Shown here in pieces: positions 22,839 to 32,131 of a stretch of DNA of 64,000 nt. The stretch is taken from contig NZ_JOJM01000006.1 of assembly GCF_000720325.1 (NCBI RefSeq), positions 62,001-126,000 on the forward strand, given 5' to 3'. The first letter of the stretch is position 1. Each line of letters begins with the position of its first letter. Origin of the DNA: Streptomyces sp. NRRL B-1347. GTDB lineage: Bacteria; Actinomycetota; Actinomycetes; Streptomycetales; Streptomycetaceae. A program made the position numbers and the translations under genes. The notes below the pieces were generated by a model. It had not been told where the DNA came from and did not search any database. It worked only from the letters and a program-made list of their open reading frames with translations.

Positions 22839-24577
22839 TGGCCAACCTCACCGCCGCCGCCCAGCGCTTCATCGACCGCCGCCTCAGGCGCGGCAGGAAC
22901 GCCACCCCGGACAAGGCGTGGCAGCTCGCCGCCTGGGGCTTCTACCGGCGCGTGCCCGAGGTGTACTTCTCCGCCGCCTACAACGGCCACGCCATGGCCC
23001 GCGCCCGCCTCTTCGCCGGACGCCGCGCCGACGACGGCACGATCGAACCGGCCCCCGACGACCACCCCGCCACAGAGATCGTCTCTCAGATCGCGGGCGG
23101 CCCCGACGGACAGTCCAAGCTCCTCGGAGCGTTCGGCAAGCACCTCACCATCGCGGGCGAGGGCTGGGTCGTCGTCCGCCCCAACTCCGAGGTGAGAAAC
23201 CCCGACGTCCCCGAGGACGGCCACGACTGGCTGACCCTGTCCGTCCGCGAGGTCGAGCAGCAGAACGGCAAGCTGTCCGTCCAGATCGACGGCGAAGACA
23301 TCGAGATCCCCGCAGGCGACCCCGACACCCTCGACCCCCAGGCGCCCGTGGCGCTCCGCGTATGGACGGCCGACCCCGAGCGCGCCATCGAGGCCGACAG
23401 CCCCGTCCGCTCCAGTCTCGGCCTCCTCGAAGAGCTGGAACTCCTGAACGCCGCCGTCAAGGCCATCGCCAGGAGCAGGCTCACGGGCCGCGGCATCCTC
23501 CTCGTCCCCAAGGGCGTGCGTTTCCCCACCAAGCCCGGCCAGTCAGACGCCGAGGACGACCTGATCGAGATGCTGATGACCGTCGCCGAGACGGCCATTC
23601 GCGAGCCCGACAGCGCCGCCGCCACCATCCCCATCGTCCTCGAAGTCCCGTCCGACTCGATCGCGAGCTTCAAGCTGATCACCTTCGAGTCCGAATTCGA
23701 CGAGCTCGCGATCAAGCTCCGCGAGGAGGCGATCCGCCGCTACGCCACCGGCCTGGAGATGCCCGCCGAGATCCTCCTCGGCATGGGCGACATCAACCAC
23801 TGGGGCGCGTGGCAGCTCACCGAGGAGGCGATCAGCCTCGGCATCGAGCCCAAGCTCGCCACGGTCGCCCACGCCCTCACCCTGCAGTGGCTGCGCCCCC
23901 TCCTCCAGGCCGAGCGCGTCCCCGACTGGCACCGGTGGCTCGTCTGGTACGACACCGCCCCCCTGCGCGTACGCAGCAACCGCAGCCAGGTCGCCCTGGA
24001 GACATGGGACCGGGGCCTGATCTCCGACACGGCGGCCCGGCGCGAGACCGGCTTCGACGACGCCGACGCCCCCGACACGCCCCCGAAGCGCCCGAAGGCA
24101 CGCACCGAACCCCAGGACGACGACACCAGCACGCCGGAGGTGGACCTGCCCGTGGACGAGACGAACAGCGAACCCGACACCCTGCCCGCATCCCTCGCCT
24201 ACGCCCCGCCCATCGACCCGGCGCTCCTGGCCGCAGCGGACGGCCTGATCTGGGCCGCCCTGTCCGCCGCAGGGGAGAAGCTGCGCCGCACGCCGGCATG
24301 CCCGCGCTCCGAACGCGCCCGCGCCCGCGAGCTCCAGCCCGCGCAGCTCCACACGATCCTCATCATCGAGCAGGACGAGGTCGACCGGTGGCGTCTCCTC
24401 GACGGCGCATGGGCGCGCCTGCCCGAGGTCGCCGACCGCTACGGCGTCGACCCGGACTGTCTCACCGCAGCCCTGGACACCTACGCCCGGGAGCTCATCA
24501 CCGCCGGGGTCGAGCACTCCTACGACCTGGTCCCCAGCGCCCTCCACCCCTGCACGGCCGCGCGGGAGGCCGCATGA
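22838..24577 (+). CDS. Portal protein
   Basis: 579 residues, typical for a siphovirus portal. Characteristic segments are FRRVPEVYFSA-like YRRVPEVYFSAAYNGHAMAR, SDSIASFKLITFESEFDELA and MPAEILLGMGDINHWGAWQL. It forms the dodecameric ring at one capsid vertex through which DNA enters and leaves. The C-terminal third (about 410-579) is linker followed by a helical domain absent from minimal portals. It overlaps the following small gene by four bases. Confidence 0.9.
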   Translation: MANLTAAAQRFIDRRLRRGRNATPDKAWQLAAWGFYRRVPEVYFSAAYNGHAMARARLFAGRRADDGTIEPAPDDHPATEIVSQIAGGPDGQSKLLGAFGKHLTIAGEGWVVVRPNSEVRNPDVPEDGHDWLTLSVREVEQQNGKLSVQIDGEDIEIPAGDPDTLDPQAPVALRVWTADPERAIEADSPVRSSLGLLEELELLNAAVKAIARSRLTGRGILLVPKGVRFPTKPGQSDAEDDLIEMLMTVAETAIREPDSAAATIPIVLEVPSDSIASFKLITFESEFDELAIKLREEAIRRYATGLEMPAEILLGMGDINHWGAWQLTEEAISLGIEPKLATVAHALTLQWLRPLLQAERVPDWHRWLVWYDTAPLRVRSNRSQVALETWDRGLISDTAARRETGFDDADAPDTPPKRPKARTEPQDDDTSTPEVDLPVDETNSEPDTLPASLAYAPPIDPALLAAADGLIWAALSAAGEKLRRTPACPRSERARARELQPAQLHTILIIEQDEVDRWRLLDGAWARLPEVADRYGVDPDCLTAALDTYARELITAGVEHSYDLVPSALHPCTAAREAA

Positions 24578-24777
24578 GCCGCCCCGATCCGCCCGACGAC
24601 TTCACCGTGCAGATCGGCGGCGTGCGCGCCGAGTGGTGCGCCACATGCAAGGCGTGGACCAAGACCACCGGTGACGCGCAGCTCCTCACCCCGGACGGCG
24701 TCACCGCCCTCGGCACCTGGGGCGTCTGCCAGATCTGCGAAGACCCCGAGGTTCGCCAGGAGGGACGACGTGCCTGA
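24574..24777 (+). CDS. Small CxxC protein after portal
   Basis: 67 residues with WCATCKAW and VCQICED, a four-cysteine zinc site. ATGA overlap with the portal gene and eight-base overlap with the next. Probably a small structural or assembly factor; family unknown. Confidence 0.55.
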   Translation: MSRPDPPDDFTVQIGGVRAEWCATCKAWTKTTGDAQLLTPDGVTALGTWGVCQICEDPEVRQEGRRA

Positions 24778-24970
24778 CAGTCGCCATCACGCCAGCCTCT
24801 GCACCGAGTGCGGCGGCCTCGTCGCTGTCGAGCTGCTGAGACTCCATCCCGCCAGCCTCACCCTCACTGCGGAGGACGGACAGGTGATCTCGTACGACAA
24901 CCCGCGCGTCTACGTCGGCCCCGTCGTGAAGTGCACCGCCCGTCCCAGCGCCACCGGAGGCAGCCCGTGA
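24770..24970 (+). CDS. Small protein with CTEC motif
   Basis: 66 residues from a GTG with AGGAGGG upstream. It starts MPDSRHHASLCTECGGLVAV, followed by beta-rich sequence. Overlaps both neighbours, indicating a packed late operon. Function unknown. Confidence 0.5.
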   Translation: MPDSRHHASLCTECGGLVAVELLRLHPASLTLTAEDGQVISYDNPRVYVGPVVKCTARPSATGGSP

Positions 24971-25371
24971 GCTGCTTCCCTGACGAGTACTACAGGGCCC
25001 TGTTCGCCGCCGCCGGGGACATCCCCGCCGAAATCCTCTTCAGCACGGACGACTCCAGCCACTGGGAGGCGTGGCGGCTCCCTCACGAGTCCCAGGCGCC
25101 CGGCACAGTACCGGCACCCAGGAGGGAAGCCCCCGTGCCCGACACCCCCGATGACGAAGAGCCCGCACCCGAGGGACCGCCCAAGGAGTACGTGGCACCG
25201 CCTGGCCACTCCCGCGCCGGGCACCGCGTGCACGGCTGGTGCTCGCGCTGCCCGGGCCGCGAAGTGTGGGAGGAGCTCCTCGCCTGGCGGCTGCGCGACA
25301 ACGAGGCCAACGACGAGTCCCCGGCGCCCGACCGGGCACCGGCACCGAGCAGGGAGGCCGCTCGTGGCTGA
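24967..25371 (+). CDS. Small protein carrying a portal-like peptide
   Basis: 134 residues from a GTG. Residues about 18-38, IPAEILFSTDDSSHWEAWRL, copy the portal segment MPAEILLGMGDINHWGAWQL at 11 or more positions. The rest is a Pro/Glu linker, then HGWCSRCPG (zinc knuckle) and a helix. The shared peptide could be a duplicated portal fragment or a mimic that competes for the same partner. It overlaps the next gene by eight bases. Confidence 0.5.
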   Translation: MSCFPDEYYRALFAAAGDIPAEILFSTDDSSHWEAWRLPHESQAPGTVPAPRREAPVPDTPDDEEPAPEGPPKEYVAPPGHSRAGHRVHGWCSRCPGREVWEELLAWRLRDNEANDESPAPDRAPAPSREAARG

Positions 25372-28300
25372 CGACCTGGAGGGCGCGCTCGCCGCCGCCG
25401 AGGAGGACGTCGCCGCCGAGGTGCGCGCGATCCTCGACGACGTCGCCGCCGAGTTCGCCGCCGAGCTGGCTGACGCGACCGAGCTGGTGGCCGCACGCTT
25501 CTCCGTGTCCCGTATCGCCGGCATGTGGTCCCGCCACGTCCCCCGCCTGATGCGGCGTCTCTTCGGCGCGGGCGAGACTGCCGCGCGCACCGCTGCCGAC
25601 AGCGTCGACGCGCAGCTGCCCGACGACTTCGAGGACCTCCCCGCCCGCTACGACGACGGCACCCTGCCCACCGGCCTCGGCGAGTACGCCGAGAGCACCG
25701 AGCACCTGCTGCGCGCTGTCGGGGACCGGCTCGCCGAGACCGCGGTCCGGGAGCTCGCGACCGGCCTCGACGCGGGCGAGGACATCGACGCCCTCCGCGC
25801 CCGCCTGCGCGCCGTCTTCGACGCAGAGGGCGCGCAGTTGGGGGAGACCCGGGAGGAGCGCATCGCGCGCACCGAGGCGGCCCGCGTGTGGAACGCCGCC
25901 ACCCTCGCGGCGGCGGACGCGCTCGACGGCCTTGAGCGGCCCCTGGTGAAGCAGTGGGTCACCCGCCGCGACTCCCGCGTCCGTGACGCTCACGATGCCG
26001 TCGACGGCTTCGTGCGGCTCCTCGACGACACGTTCACCGTCGCCGGTGTCCCCATGGCCTACCCAGGCGACCCCACCGCCCCCGCCGCCCTCACCGTCAA
26101 CTGCCGGTGCATCCTGCGACTTCAAACCGCCCACCGGGCTGCCGCCTTGGAATCTCAGGATCGCCTCGGGGGCGGACTTATCAAAGCGCGGCCCGCGGAC
26201 GCCGAGCACACCGCGGCCGCCGACGGGAGCCACCGCAGCGGCGCCATGATCGCCCTCATGCCCACCGAGGACGACGCCCGGCGCCTGGCCATCGAGGGCG
26301 GCGAGCCCGCCGAGGAGCTGCACCTCACCCTGTACTTCCTCGGCGAGGGCGCCGACTGGACCGAGGACCAGCGCAACGAGCTGATCGGGAACCTCCACGC
26401 GTCCGCCGCCGAACTCGGCGCACCGCTGCACGCCTTCGCCTTCGGAGCCGCCCACTGGAACCCCGCCAGCGACACCCCGTCGTGGGTGTGGAACGTCGGC
26501 GACGACCGCGACCGGCCGCTCGACACACCCACTCTGGCCTACGCCCACGCCCTCGCCACCTACGCGCTGGACACCCACGAGCGGCCCGAGCTTCCCGTCC
26601 AGCACTCCCCGTGGGCGGCCCACGTCTGCGCCGCCTACAGCGACGACCCGGCCCTCCTGGGCGAACTCGTCGCCCGCACCGGCCCGATCACCTTCGACCG
26701 CCTGCGCGTGGCTTTCGCGGGCGAGCACACCGACATCCCCCTCGCGCCCCGGGAGGAGCCCATGCCCGACACCACAGCGGCCGCCACACCGGTCCGCGCC
26801 TGGTCCACGCCCGACGAAACCGCCATCGCCTACGAAGACGAGGAGACCGGCGACGGCCGGATCTTCGCTCGGGACAGCCTCTACTGGGACGCGCCCGGCC
26901 CCTGGCCCCTTCAGTACGCCGACGAGATGCTCATGGGCCACGAGGGCGCCGAGCTCGCCGGGCAGATCGACACCATGGGCCGGGAGGGCGGCCGCATCCC
27001 CGCCACCGGCGTTCTCTACGCCACCCGGCCCGCCGGACAGGACGCGATCCACCTCCTCGAAGAGGGCGCTCCCCTGGGCGTCAGCGTCGACCTCGACGAC
27101 GTCGACATGGAGGTCATCGACCGCACCAAGACCGACGACGACGGTGACGTGCTCGTCCTCGCCGCGTCGCTGCCCTCCGCCAGCGTGCTGCGCCTGGCCG
27201 ACGGCGCGTACATGCTCTCGGCTGCCACGGCCGGGGAGTGGACCGCGGACGGCGGCACCCTCACCCGCGCTCGCCACAACGTCCAGCTCTTCACCGGCCC
27301 CGACGGCCGGATCAGCTCAGCCGCGTTCGCCGCCGCGTTCGCCGGGACGGGCGTCCTCACCGCGGCCGCCGGGGACCGCGACGACCCCGAGCAGGGCACG
27401 GTCGTCCACACCCAGCACGCCGGGGACGTCCTGATGAGGATCACCCGGGCGCGCGTGCGCGGCGCCACCCTCGTCGCCATGCCCGCCTACAGCAGGGCCC
27501 GCATCGTCCTCGACGCCGCCGAGGAGACCGCGGCCGCCGCCGCGCCACCCGCCCTGTCCGCGTCGGGCGACGACCACGAGCGCGTCATCAGCTACGTGCG
27601 GACCTCGCCCGTCGCCGTCGGCGCCCGCGAGACGTCAGGCGCGGTCGGCATCGGCATGAACAGTGCCCGCGCCCACCTCGCCCGCGCGGCCAAGGCGGGC
27701 CGCCTGGTCCGCCTTGCCCCCGGCCTCTACGCCGGACCCTGCACCACCATGAGCGACGAGCAGCAAGCCGCCTGCCGGGGCCTGTCGGCCGCCGCGTCGG
27801 GTGACCTGGACCTGCCCGTCCACGAGGACCCTGATGCCGCCTGGGATGGCGACCAGGCCGCTTCCCGCATCCTCGCCTGGGCCACCGGCGAGGATGGCAC
27901 GGTGGACGCGGACCGGCTCGGCGCCGCCTTCCTCTACCGCGACCCCGACAAGGACGCGACGACCCTCGCCGCCTACAAGCTGCCCTTCGCTGACCTCTTC
28001 CCGTCCGGGGACGGCGAGCGCCTGGAGGTCGTGGCCCGAGCCGTGTTCGCCGTCGCCGGGGTCCTGCAGGGCGCCATGGGCGGCGTCGACCTCCCCGAGG
28101 ACGAGCGGGACAGCATCCGGGCCCGCGTCGAACAGCTCTATGCCCGGCTCGCTGAGGCGTACGACGACCCGTCGCTCACCGCCCCCTGGGACGACGGCCA
28201 GGACGATGACGATGAGGGCATGGCGGCCTCGCTCGCCGAGCTGGAGGCGTCGGCCTGGTCCGCGATGCGCGACCTGCCCCCGATGCCCGCGCGCTGGTTC

Positions 28301-29200
28301 GCCGCACCGACTGCCGAGGAACTCCCGCCGGGATCAGGCGGCGTGCACTACAAGGACGGCCGCGTCTTCGGCTGGGTCGCCCAGGCCGGTGTTCCTCACG
28401 CGGGCTACCCGGGGAAGAACCTGACGATCGAGAAGCTGGTGAGGGAAGGGCTGGACACCACTCACTTCCTGCGGCAGAAGTTCGTCCTCGACGACGGCAC
28501 CGCGGTTCGCGCGGGCGCCTTCACGATGAACGTGCCCCACCGGCGGGACGGCGCCGAGTGCGAGGACGCCGCCTGCCAGTTCGACGACACGCGCACCGTG
28601 GCCGGGGTCGTGACGTGCGGCCTGTCCGAGGGCGGCCTGTGGTTCACCGGTGCAGCCGCCCCGTGGCTGAGCGAGTGGGACATGCGTGTGTTCCTGGCCT
28701 GTCAGCCGTCCTACCACCTGATGCAGGCGGAACGCGGCAAGGGCTGGGAGCTGCGCGCCGTCCTGACCGTGCCGGTGCCCGGTCACTCGTCGGCCCTCGT
28801 GGCCGCCGCCGTCGACCGCGCGAACCTCGCCCTCGCAGCTTCTGCGGCCGCCGAGCAGGACGACGTCCGGACCGTGTCCGCAGACGCGTCCGTACTGAGT
28901 CCGGATGCTGTCCGGACGACATCCACGGCCACCCCCGGCATGGCCGATGAGCAGGGCGGACACAGTCCGGACGCGGAGTACGGACAGTTTCCGGACGCGC
29001 GTGAGGTAGCCGATGCGGTGGTCGCCGCGATGCTCACCGACGGCGAGTTCCTGGACTACCTGAGCGCCGCCCTGGAGGAACGGGAGGCGGCGCGCGCGGA
29101 GATGGACGCGGAGATCGAGCGCCTCGCCGCACAGATCGACCCCGACACACAGCACGTCGCCGCCGCGCTCGTCGGCGGCCCGGCAGAGGGAGGCCAGTGA
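25364..29200 (+). CDS. Fusion of MuF head protein, 2H phosphoesterase and prohead protease
   Basis: 1278 residues from a GTG inside the preceding gene. Domains in order: MuF/SPP1-gp7 head morphogenesis (1-252; RTEAARVWNAATLAAADALD, then LTVNCRCIL); a 2H-phosphoesterase (292-460) with HLTLYFLG (His320, Thr322) and HVCAAY (His420, Cys422 where Thr/Ser is usual); a prohead maturation protease (480-717) with MGHEGAE (His526) and LGVSVDLDD (Ser574), ending ATLVAMPAYSRARIVL; a winged-helix-like stretch (about 733-788); a helical domain (WDGDQAASRILAW to about 915); a domain starting GSGGVHYKDGRVFGWVAQAG; and a coiled coil. MuF and protease genes are normally separate. The protease probably cuts the chain during assembly, and MuF parts can be packaged, so the 2H domain could enter the host with the DNA. 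Confidence 0.8.
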   Translation: MADDLEGALAAAEEDVAAEVRAILDDVAAEFAAELADATELVAARFSVSRIAGMWSRHVPRLMRRLFGAGETAARTAADSVDAQLPDDFEDLPARYDDGTLPTGLGEYAESTEHLLRAVGDRLAETAVRELATGLDAGEDIDALRARLRAVFDAEGAQLGETREERIARTEAARVWNAATLAAADALDGLERPLVKQWVTRRDSRVRDAHDAVDGFVRLLDDTFTVAGVPMAYPGDPTAPAALTVNCRCILRLQTAHRAAALESQDRLGGGLIKARPADAEHTAAADGSHRSGAMIALMPTEDDARRLAIEGGEPAEELHLTLYFLGEGADWTEDQRNELIGNLHASAAELGAPLHAFAFGAAHWNPASDTPSWVWNVGDDRDRPLDTPTLAYAHALATYALDTHERPELPVQHSPWAAHVCAAYSDDPALLGELVARTGPITFDRLRVAFAGEHTDIPLAPREEPMPDTTAAATPVRAWSTPDETAIAYEDEETGDGRIFARDSLYWDAPGPWPLQYADEMLMGHEGAELAGQIDTMGREGGRIPATGVLYATRPAGQDAIHLLEEGAPLGVSVDLDDVDMEVIDRTKTDDDGDVLVLAASLPSASVLRLADGAYMLSAATAGEWTADGGTLTRARHNVQLFTGPDGRISSAAFAAAFAGTGVLTAAAGDRDDPEQGTVVHTQHAGDVLMRITRARVRGATLVAMPAYSRARIVLDAAEETAAAAAPPALSASGDDHERVISYVRTSPVAVGARETSGAVGIGMNSARAHLARAAKAGRLVRLAPGLYAGPCTTMSDEQQAACRGLSAAASGDLDLPVHEDPDAAWDGDQAASRILAWATGEDGTVDADRLGAAFLYRDPDKDATTLAAYKLPFADLFPSGDGERLEVVARAVFAVAGVLQGAMGGVDLPEDERDSIRARVEQLYARLAEAYDDPSLTAPWDDGQDDDDEGMAASLAELEASAWSAMRDLPPMPARWFAAPTAEELPPGSGGVHYKDGRVFGWVAQAGVPHAGYPGKNLTIEKLVREGLDTTHFLRQKFVLDDGTAVRAGAFTMNVPHRRDGAECEDAACQFDDTRTVAGVVTCGLSEGGLWFTGAAAPWLSEWDMRVFLACQPSYHLMQAERGKGWELRAVLTVPVPGHSSALVAAAVDRANLALAASAAAEQDDVRTVSADASVLSPDAVRTTSTATPGMADEQGGHSPDAEYGQFPDAREVADAVVAAMLTDGEFLDYLSAALEEREAARAEMDAEIERLAAQIDPDTQHVAAALVGGPAEGGQ

Positions 29201-29397
29201 TGGGATGCGGCTGCAACAAGAACAAGCGCGAGCAGTTCCAGGTGGTCACCGCGCAGGGAAGCGGGCGCGCCGTCTACACCTCCACCGCCCAGCAGACCGC
29301 GGTCAGCGTCAGCAGGCGCTACCCGGGCAGTGTCGTGAAGTCCACCAAGAGCGGCGACATCGTCCACCGCAACACCACACCGGCCGCCAAGACCTGA
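29200..29397 (+). CDS. Small MGCGC protein next to the capsid gene
   Basis: 65 residues opening MGCGCNKNKREQFQVVTAQG, like the small Cys-Gly-Cys proteins often found beside actinophage capsid genes. The second half is strand-rich (GRAVYTSTAQQTAVSVSRRY). ATG overlaps the upstream stop by one base. Probably a minor head component. Confidence 0.6.
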   Translation: MGCGCNKNKREQFQVVTAQGSGRAVYTSTAQQTAVSVSRRYPGSVVKSTKSGDIVHRNTTPAAKT

Positions 29398-29424
29398 CGG
29401 CCGGTACCCTGTCCGATGCTCCGT

Positions 29425-29448
29425 CCCGCCGCAGGTCAACGCGGCGGG
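29425..29448 (+). terminator. Terminator before the capsid unit
   Basis: CCCGCCGC and GCGGCGGG (8-bp perfect stem, 8-base loop) end the packaging/portal unit directly upstream of the capsid promoter. Confidence 0.55.
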
Positions 29449-29449
29449 C

Positions 29450-29485
29450 TAACATCATCTCGACGCCGCTGGTTCTGGGCCGGGC
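29450..29485 (+). promoter_or_regulatory. Late promoter with leader element, copy A (capsid)
   Basis: TAACAT (29450-29455), nine bases, then the conserved leader element at 29465-29485 (core GCTGGTTCTGGGCCGGGC). Downstream CTCCA...TGGAG can pair, ending close to the ATG at 29515. First of nine copies. Confidence 0.7.
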
Positions 29486-29514
29486 CTCCACGTACACCGC
29501 CTGGAGACCCGCTC

Positions 29515-31206
29515 ATGACCGAGCCGAACGAGAGCACCGAGCACACCGAGTTCACCGTCCCCGAGGACTTCAGCGGCCTCCGCAACGAGCAGCTCGACGA
29601 ACTCCTCACCACCGCCCGCGCCGAGTTCGGCACCCTGCGCGCCCAGACCTCCATCACGGACGGCGACCTGGAGCGCATGCGCTCCCTCGCCGCCGGTGTC
29701 CAGCGCATCCAGGTGGAGCAGGAGACCCGCGTCAGCGCCGCTCGCGAAGCGGCCGCTGAAATCGACTCCCTGGCCGCACAGGTCAACGGGGAGGAGGCGA
29801 ACGCCCCGGAAGACGACGGCGCCAGCGGCGGCGAGGAGGAGGCCGCCGAGGTCACCGCAGCCGCCCCGGACGACGCCAGTACCGCCGCCGGTGAAGGCGA
29901 TGCCAGGCCGGAGAGCGCCACGGCGGCGGCCGCGCCCTCGCGCACCTATGACCTGTCCATGGTCCGTCAGCGGCAGCCGCGTGTCCTCCCGCCCGAGCGC
30001 ACCGTTGCCATCCCGCGGATCACCGCAGCTGTCGACGTCCCGGGCTACCGCGCCGGGGACGACATGACGCTCCAGGACCTGGTCCCGGGCACCATCCGCC
30101 GGGCCTCCTCGATCGTGAAGTCCGGGCACAAGTCGGGCCTGGTGGCGTCGTACCACCATCCGTTCCCCGAGGAACTGGTCGTCAACGACCCCGGCTCGGC
30201 GCCGGAGGGCTCCACCGTCGCCCTCCACGCCGCGCAGCAGGCCCGCCTGCCCAAGGGCGACCTCGTCGCCTCGGGCGGCTGGTGCGCCCCCTCCGAGACG
30301 CTGTACACCTTCCTGGAGGTGTCCTGCCCCGACATGCTCTGGGACGCCCCCGAGATCCAGCTCGCCCGTGGTGGCCTCAGGTACTTCAAGACGCCGTCCC
30401 TCGACGTCGCCGCGATGACGTGGGTGCACACCGAGGCCGACGACATCGCCGGGAACGAGAAGCCCTGCTACAAGATCCCGTGTGAGGAGCCGATCGAGTC
30501 CCGCTGTGACGCCGTCGGCATCTGTGTCGAGGCCGGCATCCTCACCCAGCGGCACTTCCCGGAGCTCGTCAGCTTCTACCTGAACCTGACGATGGTGGCC
30601 CACGAGATCCGCGTGAGGCAGCACCTCCTCGCGCAGGTCGCCGCCTCCGCCACCCCCGTGGTCATGCCGACGACCTTCGGCGCGCTCTCCGCCGTCTTCG
30701 ACGCCGTCGCCCTCCAGGCCGCCGACATGATCGAGCGCCACAGCCTGTGCGACAACATCGCCCTCGAGGTGGTCTTCCCCTGGTGGTCGCGCAATCTCTT
30801 CCTGGCGGACCTGGCGCGCCGTAACGGCGTCAGGGTCGACGAGGTCACCGTCGCCGACGTACAGGCCCTCTTCACCCCGCTCGGCGTCCGCATCCAGTGG
30901 GCGCGCGGCATCGGCCCTGCGGTGCCCGGCGACATCGGCGGCCAGACCCCCGTCACCGCCTGGCCCACCGAGATCGAGTTCCTCATCTACCCGGCAGGCC
31001 AGATCCAGATCGGCCGCGGCGCCGAGGTCAGCCTGGGCGTCGTCCACAGCCCGGAGCTGTTCCGGACCAACGACTACACCGCGGCGTTCTCGGAGGAATG
31101 CGTCACGATCATCGACCGGTCCGTGGACACCCGCCTCGTCACCGTCCCCGTCTGCCCGAGCGGCGAGACCGGCGCGCAGACCCTCCTCACCTGCGCCGCC
31201 TCCTGA
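29515..31206 (+). CDS. Major capsid protein with N-terminal scaffold-like region
   Basis: 563 residues. Residues 1-125 are acidic, helical and Ala/Glu-rich, like the delta or scaffold region removed from HK97-type capsid proteins. A basic junction (SMVRQRQPRV, about 147-156) precedes the folded part, a plausible cleavage area for the upstream protease. The core contains YHHPFPEELV, CPDMLWDAPEIQLARGG and WARGIGPAVPGDIGG, with paired cysteines (YKIPCEEPIESRC) unusual for this class. Strong leader element A precedes it, in keeping with the highest late expression. Assignment rests on position and architecture. Confidence 0.8.
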   Translation: MTEPNESTEHTEFTVPEDFSGLRNEQLDELLTTARAEFGTLRAQTSITDGDLERMRSLAAGVQRIQVEQETRVSAAREAAAEIDSLAAQVNGEEANAPEDDGASGGEEEAAEVTAAAPDDASTAAGEGDARPESATAAAAPSRTYDLSMVRQRQPRVLPPERTVAIPRITAAVDVPGYRAGDDMTLQDLVPGTIRRASSIVKSGHKSGLVASYHHPFPEELVVNDPGSAPEGSTVALHAAQQARLPKGDLVASGGWCAPSETLYTFLEVSCPDMLWDAPEIQLARGGLRYFKTPSLDVAAMTWVHTEADDIAGNEKPCYKIPCEEPIESRCDAVGICVEAGILTQRHFPELVSFYLNLTMVAHEIRVRQHLLAQVAASATPVVMPTTFGALSAVFDAVALQAADMIERHSLCDNIALEVVFPWWSRNLFLADLARRNGVRVDEVTVADVQALFTPLGVRIQWARGIGPAVPGDIGGQTPVTAWPTEIEFLIYPAGQIQIGRGAEVSLGVVHSPELFRTNDYTAAFSEECVTIIDRSVDTRLVTVPVCPSGETGAQTLLTCAAS

Positions 31207-31226
31207 CCCCGCCTCAACCCCCGCAC

Positions 31227-31260
31227 GCGGCGGGCCCGAGTACCTGACCGGGCCCGCCGC
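31227..31260 (+). terminator. Perfect 12-bp hairpin after the capsid gene
   Basis: GCGGCGGGCCCG and its complement with a ten-base loop. It probably lowers read-through from the capsid gene. Confidence 0.65.
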
Positions 31261-31283
31261 ACCCCAATCCGAGAGGTGAGGTC

Positions 31284-32117
31284 ATGCCAAGCGTCGGACT
31301 CCGCCGCTACGTCGAGGCCGTCCCCGGCGACCCGCTGCCCCACGGCCTCCTCGGCGGCTGCACGCAGATCATCGACGTCACCGACCCCCACGAACTCCTC
31401 GGCACCGAGTGGCGGCCCCTGTCCTGCGCGGACGCCCACACCACCACGTGGTGCCCCGGCGGCGACGAATCGCCCGGCCTGCCCGCGGAGAAGACGTTCG
31501 ACCGGCCCGGGTTCTGCACGGCGCCGCCCATCACCGTCTACGCGGGCGCCGAGTGTTCCACCATCGGCTGGTCGTACGACGAGGCCGTGGAGCACGCGCG
31601 CGAGACGCTGCGCATGGGCGAGCAGCGCGCCCTCGAAGAGTGGCTGATGAGCGAAGTCCTGTGCTCCATCGGCGACGACCTCACCCCGGCCGCGGGCGCC
31701 GTGTCCATCTCACAGGGTGTGGGCGCGCTGGAGAACTGGCTTGGCACCGAGTACGGCGGCCGCGGCGTGCTCCACATCCCCGTGGGCGCTGGCGCCCTGC
31801 TGGGCTGCTGCAACATCGTGCACCTGGTCGACGGCACCCCCGAGACCCTCGCGGGCAACTGCGTTGTCCTGGGCGCCGGATACGCCGTCAACGTCGGCCC
31901 ACCCGACTGCACCGTGGCCGAGCCGGGCGAGACCTGGCTGTACGCGACGAGCCCCGTCCGCGTACGCCGCGAGGCCGTCGCACAGGTGCCGGACAGCGAC
32001 GCGCAGAGCGTGCTCACGCGCACTAACGACCGCCTGGCCCTGGCCGAGCGCACCTTCGTCGTCGAGATCGCGTGCTGCCGGGCCGCCGCCATCCGCGTCC
32101 GGATCTGCCCGGAATGA
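31284..32117 (+). CDS. Cys-rich capsid-associated protein, unknown
   Basis: 277 residues with GAGAGG upstream. It has many cysteines (LGGCTQ, SCADAHTTTWC, ECST, LLGCCNIV, IACCRAA). The stretch RGVLHIPVGAGALLGCCNIV, then GNCVVLGAGYAVNVGPPDC and TWLYATSPVRVRR, resembles the second half of some phage coat-type proteins, so it may be an additional shell or decoration protein. Position directly after the major capsid gene supports a head role. Confidence 0.5.
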   Translation: MPSVGLRRYVEAVPGDPLPHGLLGGCTQIIDVTDPHELLGTEWRPLSCADAHTTTWCPGGDESPGLPAEKTFDRPGFCTAPPITVYAGAECSTIGWSYDEAVEHARETLRMGEQRALEEWLMSEVLCSIGDDLTPAAGAVSISQGVGALENWLGTEYGGRGVLHIPVGAGALLGCCNIVHLVDGTPETLAGNCVVLGAGYAVNVGPPDCTVAEPGETWLYATSPVRVRREAVAQVPDSDAQSVLTRTNDRLALAERTFVVEIACCRAAAIRVRICPE

Positions 32118-32131
32118 GAGGGAGGCAGCAC

